From: Marinilabiliales bacterium
Lineage (GTDB): Bacteria; Bacteroidota; Bacteroidia; Bacteroidales; BM523
Length of the DNA stretch: 10,460 nucleotides
Direction: 5' to 3'
NCBI GenBank assembly: GCA_002869425.1
Contig: PKSZ01000103.1
Span: forward strand, 1,979 to 12,438
Below, one piece after another: positions 1 through 7,561 of the stretch. Numbering within the stretch: position 1 is the first letter of the stretch; each line of letters starts with the position of its first letter. The translations under genes were made by a program, and so were the position numbers. The notes beneath the pieces are model-generated. The model had not been told where the DNA came from. It searched no databases and was given only the letters and a program-made list of their open reading frames with translations.

Positions 1-1212
1 GTCGATATGCTGCCTTTGAGAGCTATACATTCTTGGAAAAACAGAGCAGAAAGCAGGATCATAGTTAGGAGTTTGTTTTCTGTCGGCGATTACATATTCT
101 CCATTCTTTTTGATGTAGGTTGGTGCTCCTTCATCATAATTTTTTGCCGGATCCAGGGGAGAATTAAAATACTGACCGTAGAAAAGAGGTCTGTCACCAT
201 ATTGTTCACGGTTAAGATACGATTGCAGGGCAAAAACATTATCAGGATTATTTTCATCCATAGGAGGATTGGCAACTGAACGAATCACAATCATCGTAAA
301 AGAAGAATATCCTATCAATATCATTGTAAGACTAAGCAAAATTGTATTGGCCAGGTATTTCTTGTTTTTGTTTGTTCGGTACAGACCAAAAACAATGGCT
401 CCAAGTAAAAGGATTCCGTAAATAATATTCCCTGTATTGAACGGAAAACCGAAAGTATTGACAAATACAAGTTCAAACCAGGAAGCTATTTTAATGATAT
501 AGGGGATAACTCCATACATAATTATACCCAGCAACAGGACAGATATTGAGATTGCAATTGCAGTGTTTCTCCATGTAACCTTATATTTTTTGAAATAATA
601 AACAAAAACAATGGCCGGTATAGCCAATAGGTTTAGCAGGTGTACTCCTATTGAAAGCCCCATGAGATAGGCTATGAGGATAATCCATCGGTTAGCGTAT
701 TTTTCATTGGCCACATTTTCCCATTTCAATATAGCCCAGAAAACAACCGCTGTAAAAAGAGATGATGAGGCATAAACTTCACCTTCAACAGCTGAAAACC
801 AGAAGGTGTCTGAAAAGGTAAAAGCCAATGCACCTACCAGACCTGATCCAATAACAGCAATGGTTTTTCCGGTTGTAAATTCTTTTGCTTTACCTATAAT
901 TTTTTGTGCCAGATGTGTAATTGACCAGAATAAAAACAAGATTGTAAAAGAACTGGCAAGAGCAGACAAAATATTTACTGTCTTAGCCACTTGTGTTACA
1001 TCTCCAAACGAAAACAAAGAGAAAAAGCGGGCGAGAATCATAAAAAGCGGTGCTCCGGGAGGGTGTCCTACTTCAAGTTTATATGCTGTGGCAATAAATT
1101 CCCCACAATCCCAAAAACTGGTGGTTGGTTCTATAGTTAATATGTAAACAATGCTTGCAATTATCCATACAAGCCAGCCAAATATGATATTAAAACGTTT
1201 GAATTGTTGCAT
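1..1212 (-). CDS. DUF2723 / TMEM260-like membrane glycosyltransferase (GT117), N-terminal part, cut by window edge
   Basis: An open frame reads without a stop from ATG at 1212 to the left edge, giving 404 N-terminal residues. It begins MQQFKRFN and then a first membrane helix (about 9-27). Right after it comes FWDCGEF (residues 33-39) and GHPPGAPLF (49-57), the hallmark of the DUF2723 family; the acidic pair D35/E38 sits where GT-C enzymes carry catalytic acids. EGEVYA (143-148) and about eight further hydrophobic helices follow up to residue 310, then a soluble stretch with RSVANPPMDENNPDN begins. Known: the human family member TMEM260 is a protein O-mannosyltransferase, and Bacteroidota homologues are usually about 1000 residues, so roughly 40% is present here. 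Inferred: an inner-membrane enzyme that moves a sugar from a lipid carrier to exported proteins. The bacterial acceptor is unknown. Both + strand open frames in this stretch are antisense shadows. Family call is firm; the reaction is inferred. Confidence 0.9.
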   Translation of the reverse strand, partial: MQQFKRFNIIFGWLVWIIASIVYILTIEPTTSFWDCGEFIATAYKLEVGHPPGAPLFMILARFFSLFSFGDVTQVAKTVNILSALASSFTILFLFWSITHLAQKIIGKAKEFTTGKTIAVIGSGLVGALAFTFSDTFWFSAVEGEVYASSSLFTAVVFWAILKWENVANEKYANRWIILIAYLMGLSIGVHLLNLLAIPAIVFVYYFKKYKVTWRNTAIAISISVLLLGIIMYGVIPYIIKIASWFELVFVNTFGFPFNTGNIIYGILLLGAIVFGLYRTNKNKKYLANTILLSLTMILIGYSSFTMIVIRSVANPPMDENNPDNVFALQSYLNREQYGDRPLFYGQYFNSPLDPAKNYDEGAPTYIKKNGEYVIADRKQTPNYDPAFCSVFPRMYSSQRQHID

Positions 1213-1252
1213 TGAGAATTATTCTGGTTAATTATTATTTTTATTGGCACAG

Positions 1253-1260
1253 CGAAGATA
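1253..1260 (-). promoter_or_regulatory. possible -7 promoter element of the DUF2723 gene
   Basis: On the minus strand this reads TATCTTCG, one mismatch from the Bacteroidota -7 consensus TAnnTTTG, 40 bases upstream of the ATG at 1212. No convincing TTTG -33 element lies at the expected distance, so the call is tentative. Confidence 0.4.
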
Positions 1261-1383
1261 ATTATTTTTAAGAAGAGTTCTAATTATTGAAAGATTGAAG
1301 TAAAAGCATGGTATATAATAATGTTTTACCTGTTCTTCGTAATACAATAAATGACTATAGTGATGATAAAAATTAAAAAAGTA

Positions 1384-1413
1384 TTTGCAGAAAAAATAAA
1401 TTTTGTATTTTTG
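1384..1413 (+). promoter_or_regulatory. promoter of tRNA-Gln
   Basis: TTTG at 1384-1387 and TATTTTTG at 1406-1413 match the Bacteroidota -33 (TTTG) and -7 (TAnnTTTG) elements, with 18 bases between them (19-21 is usual). Transcription would start near 1419-1421, about 28 bases before the mature tRNA. The -7 match is exact; the start site is inferred. Confidence 0.65.
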
Positions 1414-1417
1414 CCAG

Positions 1418-1437
1418 CCCATGTGTAAAAACATGGG
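1418..1437 (+). other. perfect hairpin at the predicted tRNA transcription start
   Basis: CCCATGT (1418-1424) and ACATGGG (1431-1437) form a perfect 7-bp inverted repeat around the loop GTAAAA. It begins at the predicted start of the tRNA transcript, so it would be either a 5' cap-like hairpin on the pre-tRNA leader or an operator palindrome over the start site. Ten bases, ending in a T run, separate it from the tRNA. Confidence 0.6.
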
Positions 1438-1447
1438 AATGGTTTTT

Positions 1448-1518
1448 TGTCCGATGGTGTAATGGTAGCACTTATGATTTTGGTTCATACAGTCAAGGTT
1501 CGAATCCTTGTCGGACAA
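1448..1518 (+). tRNA. tRNA-Gln (anticodon TTG)
   Basis: A full cloverleaf folds by hand. The acceptor stem TGTCCGA/TCGGACA has 7 perfect pairs. The D arm is GTGT/GCAC around AATGGTA. The anticodon stem TATGA/TCATA has 5 perfect pairs around loop TTTTGGT, placing anticodon TTG at positions 34-36, which reads CAA glutamine codons (and CAG by wobble). A 4-base variable loop CAGT follows, then the T arm CAAGG/CCTTG with loop TTCGAAT. The discriminator is A at 1518 and the next bases are CA, so a 3' CCA is not encoded and must be added by the CCA-adding enzyme. The gene stands alone with its own promoter and terminator, convergent with the lipoprotein gene to its right. The weak acceptor start (T-A, G-C) is normal for tRNA-Gln. 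Confidence 0.96.
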
Positions 1519-1524
1519 CAGAGA

Positions 1525-1561
1525 GAGTCCCTAAGTCATCAGATTTAGAGACTTTTTTTTT
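1525..1561 (+). terminator. rho-independent terminator of tRNA-Gln
   Basis: AGTC-C-CTAA (1526-1534) pairs with TTAG-A-GACT (1545-1553), a 9-bp stem with one internal C/A mismatch and a 10-base loop, followed at once by a run of T to 1561. It starts 7 bases after the tRNA. Only the + strand has the T run on the 3' side, so it serves the tRNA and not the converging gene. Confidence 0.85.
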
Positions 1562-1627
1562 GTTCATAGCAATGTTGTGAGCAGAGTAGCTTTAATTACA
1601 CATCACTATTTCTTTAGATCCGTTTTT

Positions 1628-2530
1628 CTATTCCGATGTTTTCACACAATATACCTGGGTTGTATATCCTGCAAAAATACCAAAACCATTTTCGATATTG
1701 TTATAGATTTGAACCGGTTCTGCAAACGGGCTGCCTTTTCTGCTGTTGTATAGATTTACCGTTTTGTTATAGAGGTATGCCGCTCTGCTTAAGCTGTTAA
1801 TTTTGAAATAGTAAGGACGACCGGGATAATAATAACCATCCCAGAATTCAAACTCTACTACGTAGTTTTCACCATTGAAAAATTCATCAGACAGTACAAT
1901 ATAATCACCGGTTCCTTCTTCCAGTATAGAGTTGCTTTCGTACTCAAGATATATTGAATATTCATAATAATAGCTTCCGTTCCAGTCTTCGATGGTATCG
2001 CCGATGTATGCGGAAATCTTGTAGTAATTATCCGTATAGCCCGGGTCTGGTAGTGTTATTTTTGTCTTAACGTGGGCATGACCATAGTATTCATGAGCAT
2101 ATTCGTCCCAGGTGTAGCTGGAATCCAACATTTGCATCTCAACCTGAATTCCTGCAACAGAGTCAGGCAATTGATCGCTGGCACTGATGCTTTCAAAATC
2201 AGGATGACTAATTTCCAGACTATATTTCTTACCAAATTGAGGGCAGATCTCAGTTTTGTAATTTCCAGAGCCAACTTCATTTTTCATAGTATCAACAAAT
2301 ACACCGTCTGTGTATAGTAAAACAGTAGCACCTAAAATATTGGGAATTTCAGCATTGTCAAGAACAGACAGGCTTTTGCTTAACTCTACAACAAAGCTGG
2401 AATCCGGATTGAAAAAGCAATTAGCTACCAATTTTGAATCCACCAGGGGGAAATCATTAATATCTTCACTCTTTTCACATGAAAAAGCGAGAATTGTGCT
2501 GAACAGAATTATTATATATTTAAGTTTCAT
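1628..2530 (-). CDS. DUF4249 surface lipoprotein, partner of the upstream TonB-dependent receptor
   Basis: A 300-residue protein starting at ATG 2530 (MKLKYIII). A TTG nine bases further up is also in frame, but MKLKY gives a compact signal peptide with positively charged start, hydrophobic core (5-16) and a cysteine at 18 in the loose lipobox AFSC. The residues after it, EKSED, fit the acidic/lysine lipoprotein export signal that sends Bacteroidota lipoproteins to the cell surface. The early pattern FNPDSSFVVELSKSLSVLDN, then a small beta domain with VLLYTDGVFV and a GSGNYKT turn, is typical of DUF4249. The middle is rich in Tyr, Asp and Glu (for example WNGSYYYEYSIYLEYES). It lies 10 bases downstream of the TonB-dependent receptor, so the two are co-transcribed. 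Families of this kind are habitually paired with such receptors; the ligand is unknown. Not SusD: no SusD fold features or length. Confidence 0.85.
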   Translation of the reverse strand: MKLKYIIILFSTILAFSCEKSEDINDFPLVDSKLVANCFFNPDSSFVVELSKSLSVLDNAEIPNILGATVLLYTDGVFVDTMKNEVGSGNYKTEICPQFGKKYSLEISHPDFESISASDQLPDSVAGIQVEMQMLDSSYTWDEYAHEYYGHAHVKTKITLPDPGYTDNYYKISAYIGDTIEDWNGSYYYEYSIYLEYESNSILEEGTGDYIVLSDEFFNGENYVVEFEFWDGYYYPGRPYYFKINSLSRAAYLYNKTVNLYNSRKGSPFAEPVQIYNNIENGFGIFAGYTTQVYCVKTSE

Positions 2531-2540
2531 TATGTACAAA

Positions 2541-4913
2541 TTAAAATTTTACACTTAATGCAATAGTTGGAATTATCGGGAAAATGCTCACTCTTCTAAG
2601 CGCCCTGTAGCCCCGTTTATCATAACCAAAATAATAGTAAAATGGATTTCTTCTGCTGTATAAATTGTAGGCACCAAGATCCCATGCCATTTCTCCCCAG
2701 GGGTAGTAAATTTTTCGTTTTGCTGAAAAATCCAATCTATGATATGCTGCAGCCCTAAAATCATTGCGTTTTTCAAAATATTCCAGATCCTGATAGTAAT
2801 AATATCCGTTCTCATCTTGTGTCCCGCCCATAGAAGCAGCTCTGTATCTAGTGATTGGTAATGTTAGCGCATTTCCTGTTCCGTAAACCCAGGCTGCGGA
2901 AATATCCCATTTTTCGTTTAGTTCAAAGCTTCCAACAATAGAGATATCATGCCTTCTGTCGTATTTGTATGGAAAAACTTCTCCAAAATTCAGGTTTTCA
3001 AATTGACGATCCGACCAGGATAAAGTATATCCAATCCATCCTGTAAACTGACCATATTTTTTTTGCAGAAAGGCTTCAAGTCCGTAGGCCCATCCACGGC
3101 CGGTTTCAATTTTGTCTGTCCATTCTTTTGAACTACTCATGAAGGTTGCGCCATCTTTGTATTCCAAAATATTGTGCATGGTTTTGTAGTAGCCTTCCAG
3201 TGTAAACTCAAATTGCTCACCCAGGGTTGCAGCTATTCCCAATGCTACCTGATGCGAGGTTTGTGGTTCGACTTCATCGGTGGCCGGTACCCATAAATCG
3301 GTAGGTAAGCCAATGGTGCTGTTGGTTAATAAGTGTATGTATTGTTGCATGGAAGCGTATGAGGCTTTAATTGCCCAGCTGTTGGGTAATAAATAGCGCA
3401 TAGAAAGTCTGGGTTGGGCAGAGTAATACATTTTTCCGTTTACATAAAAACCCGATAAATGAACTCCCAGGTTGGCTTTTAGCCTAGAGAATAGTTTCAT
3501 GTCGTCTTCTGCGTACAGTGCAAATTCATTCGCATAAACGTTTTTTTCACCAATGGTACTGTCGATGTCAGTTGTTCCGGTGTTCTCGATTTTATATGAA
3601 GTAGCTCCCGGCGAAAAAGTATGATAAATCCATTTACCGCCAAATCGGATAAAATGATTAGGGGAGGGCAGGTAATCAAAATCTACATTGCCTGCTACAT
3701 CCTGAATGCCAGACAGGTATTTCGATGAATTGATCTGCGTATAAACGGAGTCCCCAGACTGGATAGATTCCATATAATCTGAAACCTCCATTCTATAGTC
3801 ACTGAAAGTTAAAGTTAAGTTGCTAAATAATTTTTGGTTAAACTGATGATTCCAACGTAAGGAGGAAGTTATATTTCCCCAGCCAATTCTTGATTCTGCA
3901 CGTTCTTCGTATAAGATTTCATCATAGAGGTACGAATAGGGTTTAATTTTAGAATAAAAGGCGTCGTCGCCCATGTAGTAACTGACGTATAGTCGATCTT
4001 TATCTGAGAACTTATGGTTAACTTTTGCATTCAAATCATAGAAAAAATAACCTGTGTTTTCAGCACCTTCACCGGCAAGGTTCATTAAAGGCCGCATGAA
4101 TAAATCAAAGTAGGTTCTTCTGCCGGAAATAATAAAAGAGGTTTTATCTTTAATGATTGGACCTTCAACTGTTAGTTTTGAAGACAACAGTCCAATGGCT
4201 CCTTCACCTTTTATTTCTTTCATATTACCTTCTTTCATCCTGATATCAATAACAGATGACAAGCGCCCTCCATAGCGTGCAGGAAATCCACCTTTTACCA
4301 ATTCAACATGATGGATAGCATCAGCATTGAACACAGAAAAGAAACCGAATAGATGAGAAGCATTGTAAACAGGTGTTCCATCAAGTAGAATCAGGTTTTG
4401 ATCCGGTCCTCCTCCCCGGACATAAATTCCACTTGAGCCTTCTGTACCTGACTGAACACCAGGAAGTAACTGCATCGACTTAAGAACATCTACTTCACCC
4501 AAAAGCGCAGGCAACTTTTTAATCTCTTGCACAGGCATGTGAACTATGCTCATATTGGTCTGTTCTTCAATTCGCTCAAGGTTACCAGCTGTAATTGTTA
4601 CTTCATCAAGTGATAAAACAGATGTGAATTCGATATTTTGTGTGACATCTCTGTCGAGTTTTATTTTTTTGTTTACGGTTTGATATCCAACATAGCTTAT
4701 GAATAAGTTTATACTGTCGGCAGGAAGTGTAAGGCTATAAAAACCATATGTATTGGAGGTTGTTCCTGATTTTGATTTTTTATCATAAATACTTGCGCCA
4801 ATAAGTTTTTCTCCGGTTTGTGCATCAGAAATATAACCACTGATAGTGTGTTTTTGTCCCAATGCTACCAGGCTCAAAATCATGAGAATACTGAAAGTTG
4901 TTAGGGCTTTCAT
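2541..4913 (-). CDS. TonB-dependent outer-membrane receptor with carboxypeptidase-regulatory-like N-domain
   Basis: I place the start at ATG 4913 (MKALTTF), nine codons inside an upstream in-frame TTG, because it gives a clean signal peptide (1-19, cleavage near ALG-Q). The mature protein of about 770 residues begins with a CarboxypepD_reg-like beta-sandwich (22-100: ISGYISDAQTGEKLIGASI, GFYSLTLP, ISYVGYQT). The plug follows (about 125-230) with YVRGGGPDQNLILLDGTPVY at 164-183 and VELVKGGFPARYGGRLSSV, then a beta-barrel to the C-terminal phenylalanine (ALSVKF). It belongs to the class that travels with DUF4249 lipoproteins rather than to SusC: it has the YVRGG.PDQNL plug motif and is shorter than the usual SusC of about 1000 residues. 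Role: energised import of, or binding to, an unknown ligand across the outer membrane using TonB/ExbBD encoded elsewhere. First gene of a two-gene operon; no convincing promoter was found in the 164 bases upstream. Confidence 0.92.
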   Translation of the reverse strand: MKALTTFSILMILSLVALGQKHTISGYISDAQTGEKLIGASIYDKKSKSGTTSNTYGFYSLTLPADSINLFISYVGYQTVNKKIKLDRDVTQNIEFTSVLSLDEVTITAGNLERIEEQTNMSIVHMPVQEIKKLPALLGEVDVLKSMQLLPGVQSGTEGSSGIYVRGGGPDQNLILLDGTPVYNASHLFGFFSVFNADAIHHVELVKGGFPARYGGRLSSVIDIRMKEGNMKEIKGEGAIGLLSSKLTVEGPIIKDKTSFIISGRRTYFDLFMRPLMNLAGEGAENTGYFFYDLNAKVNHKFSDKDRLYVSYYMGDDAFYSKIKPYSYLYDEILYEERAESRIGWGNITSSLRWNHQFNQKLFSNLTLTFSDYRMEVSDYMESIQSGDSVYTQINSSKYLSGIQDVAGNVDFDYLPSPNHFIRFGGKWIYHTFSPGATSYKIENTGTTDIDSTIGEKNVYANEFALYAEDDMKLFSRLKANLGVHLSGFYVNGKMYYSAQPRLSMRYLLPNSWAIKASYASMQQYIHLLTNSTIGLPTDLWVPATDEVEPQTSHQVALGIAATLGEQFEFTLEGYYKTMHNILEYKDGATFMSSSKEWTDKIETGRGWAYGLEAFLQKKYGQFTGWIGYTLSWSDRQFENLNFGEVFPYKYDRRHDISIVGSFELNEKWDISAAWVYGTGNALTLPITRYRAASMGGTQDENGYYYYQDLEYFEKRNDFRAAAYHRLDFSAKRKIYYPWGEMAWDLGAYNLYSRRNPFYYYFGYDKRGYRALRRVSIFPIIPTIALSVKF

Positions 4914-5043
4914 TGCTTTGTAATTCGTTTTGCTTATCAACGTTCTTCAATACATTTTATTACGTAAAATTAACTTTTTCATATGCATATTAATCTGCTA
5001 AACAACAGTGAATTGTTATATAATGTCAAAAGGAATGTGAATA

Positions 5044-5063
5044 AGATTAACTGGTATTAATCT
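5044..5063 (-). other. hairpin in the gap after the SpoIIE-phosphatase gene, weak terminator candidate
   Basis: AGATTAA (5044-5050) and TTAATCT (5057-5063) form a perfect 7-bp inverted repeat with a 6-base loop, 15 bases past the stop of the phosphatase gene and ahead of the receptor gene. The stem is AT-rich and no T run follows on the minus strand, so termination is not assured. The rest of the 164-base gap (4914-5077) shows nothing else I can name. Confidence 0.4.
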
Positions 5064-5077
5064 CTGATTATAAGTAT

Positions 5078-7321
5078 TTAAATCTCAATACCTACAACTG
5101 TAATATCATCTATTTGTTCATACTCGCGCTCATGTCCGATCATCCAGTGTTGCAATGTTTTTTCCAGTTGTGCACATTGATCCGTCATGGATAAAGCTGA
5201 CGTTTCTGCCAATTGATTTTTGAACGACTTGTGCATGAACTTTTTTCCCATTGGGCCACCAAACTGATCAGGAAATCCATCTGTGAACAGGTACAGGCGG
5301 TCTCCTTTGTTCAGGTTGATTTCATTGTTGCTAAATGGCGTCATCCTGGGATAATAGGCGACCGGCATTTTGTCGGGTTTGTATTCTTCAATTTGTTTTT
5401 CCGTTGAATTGGTCTTTTCATGCTGATCTGCCCGAATAATCCATAATGGATTATTTGCTCCGGCCCAAAGGCAGAAATTGTTGTTTATTGCAGCCAGGCT
5501 CATGTCCATCCCGTCTTTGGATGATCCCTGCTCACCTGTTTGTTTTAGTGCTTCAATGATATAACTTCTTAAATTATCAAGGACCATGGCCGCGCTGGTA
5601 ATTTCTTTCTTACGCACAATTTCATTTAAAAAACTAACACCCAGCATAGACATAAAAGCTCCCGGAACTCCGTGTCCTGTACAATCTGCTGCTGTAACAA
5701 TCAGCCAGTCGTTAACCTTGGTTGCCCAATAAAAGTCGCCAGAAACAACATCTTTGGGTTTAAAAATGATGAAATGTTCACCGAGAATAGAATCTGCTGT
5801 ATTTTTGTTTGGTAATAAAGCTGTTTGAATACGTTTTGCATAAAGGATTGAGTCTTCAATTTCATTTTTTTGATTTTCAATAAACTCCTTTTGCTGCGTG
5901 ACAAGATCTCGCTGTGTTGTTATTTCTTCGTTTGCCTGACTAAGTTTGAAGTTTTGTTCGCTAATCTGTTTTTTCTGTTCCGTGAGAAGCGCATTTGCTC
6001 TTTTCTTTTGGTTATATCCTCTAAAAATAAAAAATGCAAGTATCAATACCAGTCCAAATGCTATGATTAGAAAATTTCGCTGGGCCTGCTGACGCTCTTT
6101 TTCAGCTTTTTCTCTTGCCGTTTGTTCGTAGCTTTTCTCTAGTTCAACCTTTTGTAGTTTTATTTGTTGCTCTTTTTTTTCCGTTTCATAAAGAGCCATC
6201 ATATTGTCTATGCTTTTTGCTTTTTCTATATTGAAAATACTGTCGTTTAGTTCTATCCACTTTTTATTGAATTTCAATGCATTTTCAAAATCATGCAGAC
6301 CTTCACAAGATAAGGAGAGGCTTTCGTATGCTTCTCTTTCCTGGTGTAGATCTCCTATCTCTTTGGCTAGTGAAAGTGATTTTTGTGCATATTCATAAGC
6401 TTTGTCAAATTGCTTCATGTTGACATACAAATTTGCTATATTTTTTAGATTAGCAACGAGTCCCCCTTTGCTGCTTACTTCCGTATTTATTTGCTTAGCT
6501 TTTTCGTAGTATTCCAGTGCTTTTTTATACTGCTTTTTAATGGAGTACACCAATCCAATATTACTAAGATTGGATGCCATACGGTCTTTGTAACCTATTT
6601 CCGTATTTATTTTTAGCGCTTGCCTGTAGTAATCCAATGCTTTGTCGTATTGCTTCTGATCGTAGTAGACAATTCCAATATTTCCAAGATTGGCTGCAAC
6701 CCCGTCTTGATAACCAATTTCTTTAAAAGCCTGAAGTGTTTTGTTGTAATACTCCAGTGCTTTGTCGTATTGCTTCTGGTAATAATAAATAATACCAATA
6801 TTGCCCAGATTAAATGCTATAATGTCTTTGTTGTTAATTTCTTCCAGGATCCGGAGTGCTCTAAAAAAGTAGTCAAGTGCAGTATCGTACCGACTCTGAC
6901 TCATATGTATTACTCCAATATTTCCCAGGTTTGAAGCCATAGCTTTTTTGTCTCCGTATTCTTCATTAACGATTAATGCTTTATTGTATGCAGCCAAAGC
7001 CTTGGGATAGTCGCTTTTGTGTTTATATACTATTCCGATACAATTTAAAGAATTGGCTTCAAGTTTTTTATTTCCGGCTTTAATTGCCAGCTGTTGAGCT
7101 TTAATGTAGTAATAAAGGGATGTGTCCGGATTGCTGTATTCAAATTGGTAACCAAGTTTTAGAAGGGCTTTTACTTTGGTAGTATCATCATTGCTGTTGG
7201 AGATTACATTCAGGAGACTGTCTGTTTTGGTTTTGTTTTCTGCAAAGCAATTCCATACAAATAGTAAAGACGTAAATATGATGAATAACCTAATCAATAA
7301 TTCTTGTGTTAAATTATACAA
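5078..7321 (-). CDS. periplasmic TPR sensor with transmembrane helix, coiled coil and cytoplasmic SpoIIE/PP2C phosphatase
   Basis: 747 residues if begun at TTG 7321. There is no in-frame ATG between the upstream stop (about 7364) and residue 127, so the start is TTG at 7321 or TTG at 7297. Order: signal peptide (about 9-27, cleavage near CFA-EN); at least six TPR units with a 40-residue period (about 89-328, core NLGNIG.xYY..KQYDKALEYY); charged coiled coil (360-412); one transmembrane helix (416-434) followed by RGYNQKKR, placing the C-terminus inside; a second coiled coil (440-495) ending in SILYAKRIQTALLP, the usual lead-in to SpoIIE domains; SpoIIE phosphatase (about 515-747). Metal-binding aspartates are visible in VSGDFYW (D529), AADCTGHGVPG (D546), YLFTDGFPDQ (D681) and QIDDITVV (D738/D739), so it is probably active. 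Inferred: TPRs sense a periplasmic partner and control dephosphorylation of a cytoplasmic Ser/Thr-phosphoprotein, classically a STAS anti-sigma antagonist; none is adjacent as a free-standing gene. Confidence 0.92.
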   Translation of the reverse strand: MYNLTQELLIRLFIIFTSLLFVWNCFAENKTKTDSLLNVISNSNDDTTKVKALLKLGYQFEYSNPDTSLYYYIKAQQLAIKAGNKKLEANSLNCIGIVYKHKSDYPKALAAYNKALIVNEEYGDKKAMASNLGNIGVIHMSQSRYDTALDYFFRALRILEEINNKDIIAFNLGNIGIIYYYQKQYDKALEYYNKTLQAFKEIGYQDGVAANLGNIGIVYYDQKQYDKALDYYRQALKINTEIGYKDRMASNLSNIGLVYSIKKQYKKALEYYEKAKQINTEVSSKGGLVANLKNIANLYVNMKQFDKAYEYAQKSLSLAKEIGDLHQEREAYESLSLSCEGLHDFENALKFNKKWIELNDSIFNIEKAKSIDNMMALYETEKKEQQIKLQKVELEKSYEQTAREKAEKERQQAQRNFLIIAFGLVLILAFFIFRGYNQKKRANALLTEQKKQISEQNFKLSQANEEITTQRDLVTQQKEFIENQKNEIEDSILYAKRIQTALLPNKNTADSILGEHFIIFKPKDVVSGDFYWATKVNDWLIVTAADCTGHGVPGAFMSMLGVSFLNEIVRKKEITSAAMVLDNLRSYIIEALKQTGEQGSSKDGMDMSLAAINNNFCLWAGANNPLWIIRADQHEKTNSTEKQIEEYKPDKMPVAYYPRMTPFSNNEINLNKGDRLYLFTDGFPDQFGGPMGKKFMHKSFKNQLAETSALSMTDQCAQLEKTLQHWMIGHEREYEQIDDITVVGIEI
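6338..7057 (-). repeat. tandem 120-bp TPR-coding units
   Basis: Six consecutive units of 40 codons encode the TPR array. Some DNA is copied almost exactly at a 120-base offset: 21 identical bases at 6638-6658 and 6758-6778, and TTCCGTATTTATTT at 6479-6492 and 6599-6612. This is more similarity than the protein motif alone demands, so some units probably arose by recent duplication or conversion. Confidence 0.75.
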
Positions 7322-7368
7322 AGCTTTTGAATTGGAGATATGATTATATACCTGCCTATATTCCTAAG

Positions 7369-7399
7369 CAAATATAAGCTTTCATGCAAAATATGCAAG
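7369..7399 (-). promoter_or_regulatory. promoter of the TPR-SpoIIE gene
   Basis: On the minus strand TATATTTG (7376-7369) is a perfect TAnnTTTG -7 element; CTTG (7399-7396) lies 19 bases further upstream as a 3-of-4 match to the -33 TTTG. The transcript would start near 7362, inside the last possible upstream extension of the gene, which supports a start codon at 7321 or 7297 rather than further out. Confidence 0.55.
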
Positions 7400-7535
7400 T
7401 CCAGTTCTTTTATAACAGTGGACTATCTTTGTAATTGCATTATTTTCCTCTTATTGTTACTATTTCTCTTTTAGAGTATTACTGAGTAAATAAATAATTT
7501 AGTTCAATATGATGATAAGCAATGCGAAATTCTTG

Positions 7536-7543
7536 TACTTTTG
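7536..7543 (+). promoter_or_regulatory. -7 promoter element of the SulP transporter gene
   Basis: TACTTTTG is an exact TAnnTTTG match 18 bases before the ATG at 7562, giving a very short leader. No good -33 TTTG is seen at 7512-7516. The in-frame TTG at 7541 overlaps this element, which argues for ATG 7562 as the real start. The 240-base gap 7322-7561 thus holds two divergent promoters and nothing else obvious. Confidence 0.55.
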
Positions 7544-7561
7544 TCTGCTTTTTATAGAAAT

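Noticed and set aside
806..1147. Plus-strand open frame of 113 codons
   Set aside because: It is the antisense of the DUF2723 gene, whose hallmark motifs (WDCGEF, GHPPGAPL) lie on the opposite strand in the same bases.
1418..1448. Hairpin plus T run read as a rho-independent terminator
   Set aside because: Five bases separate the stem from the T run and a complete tRNA follows within ten bases, so constitutive termination here would silence it; retained only as a hairpin.
1228..1518. Minus-strand open frame of 96 codons over the tRNA
   Set aside because: It runs antisense through the tRNA-Gln, its promoter and hairpin, and its composition (His/Tyr/Asn/Cys-rich) is not protein-like.
2531..2539. 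TTG at 2539 as start of the DUF4249 lipoprotein
   Set aside because: ATG at 2530 gives a standard MKLKY signal peptide and leaves a normal 10-base spacing after the receptor gene.
5019..5024. TATAAT on the plus strand as a sigma-70-type -10 box
   Set aside because: No gene follows on that strand and Bacteroidota primary promoters use TAnnTTTG; AT-rich chance match.
6620..6934. Plus-strand open frame of 104 codons with an internal repeat
   Set aside because: The repeat is the mirror of the 120-base TPR units on the minus strand; no independent coding evidence.
6338..7057. 120-base repeats as a CRISPR or intergenic repeat array
   Set aside because: They are in frame, encode 40-residue TPR units and have no spacers.
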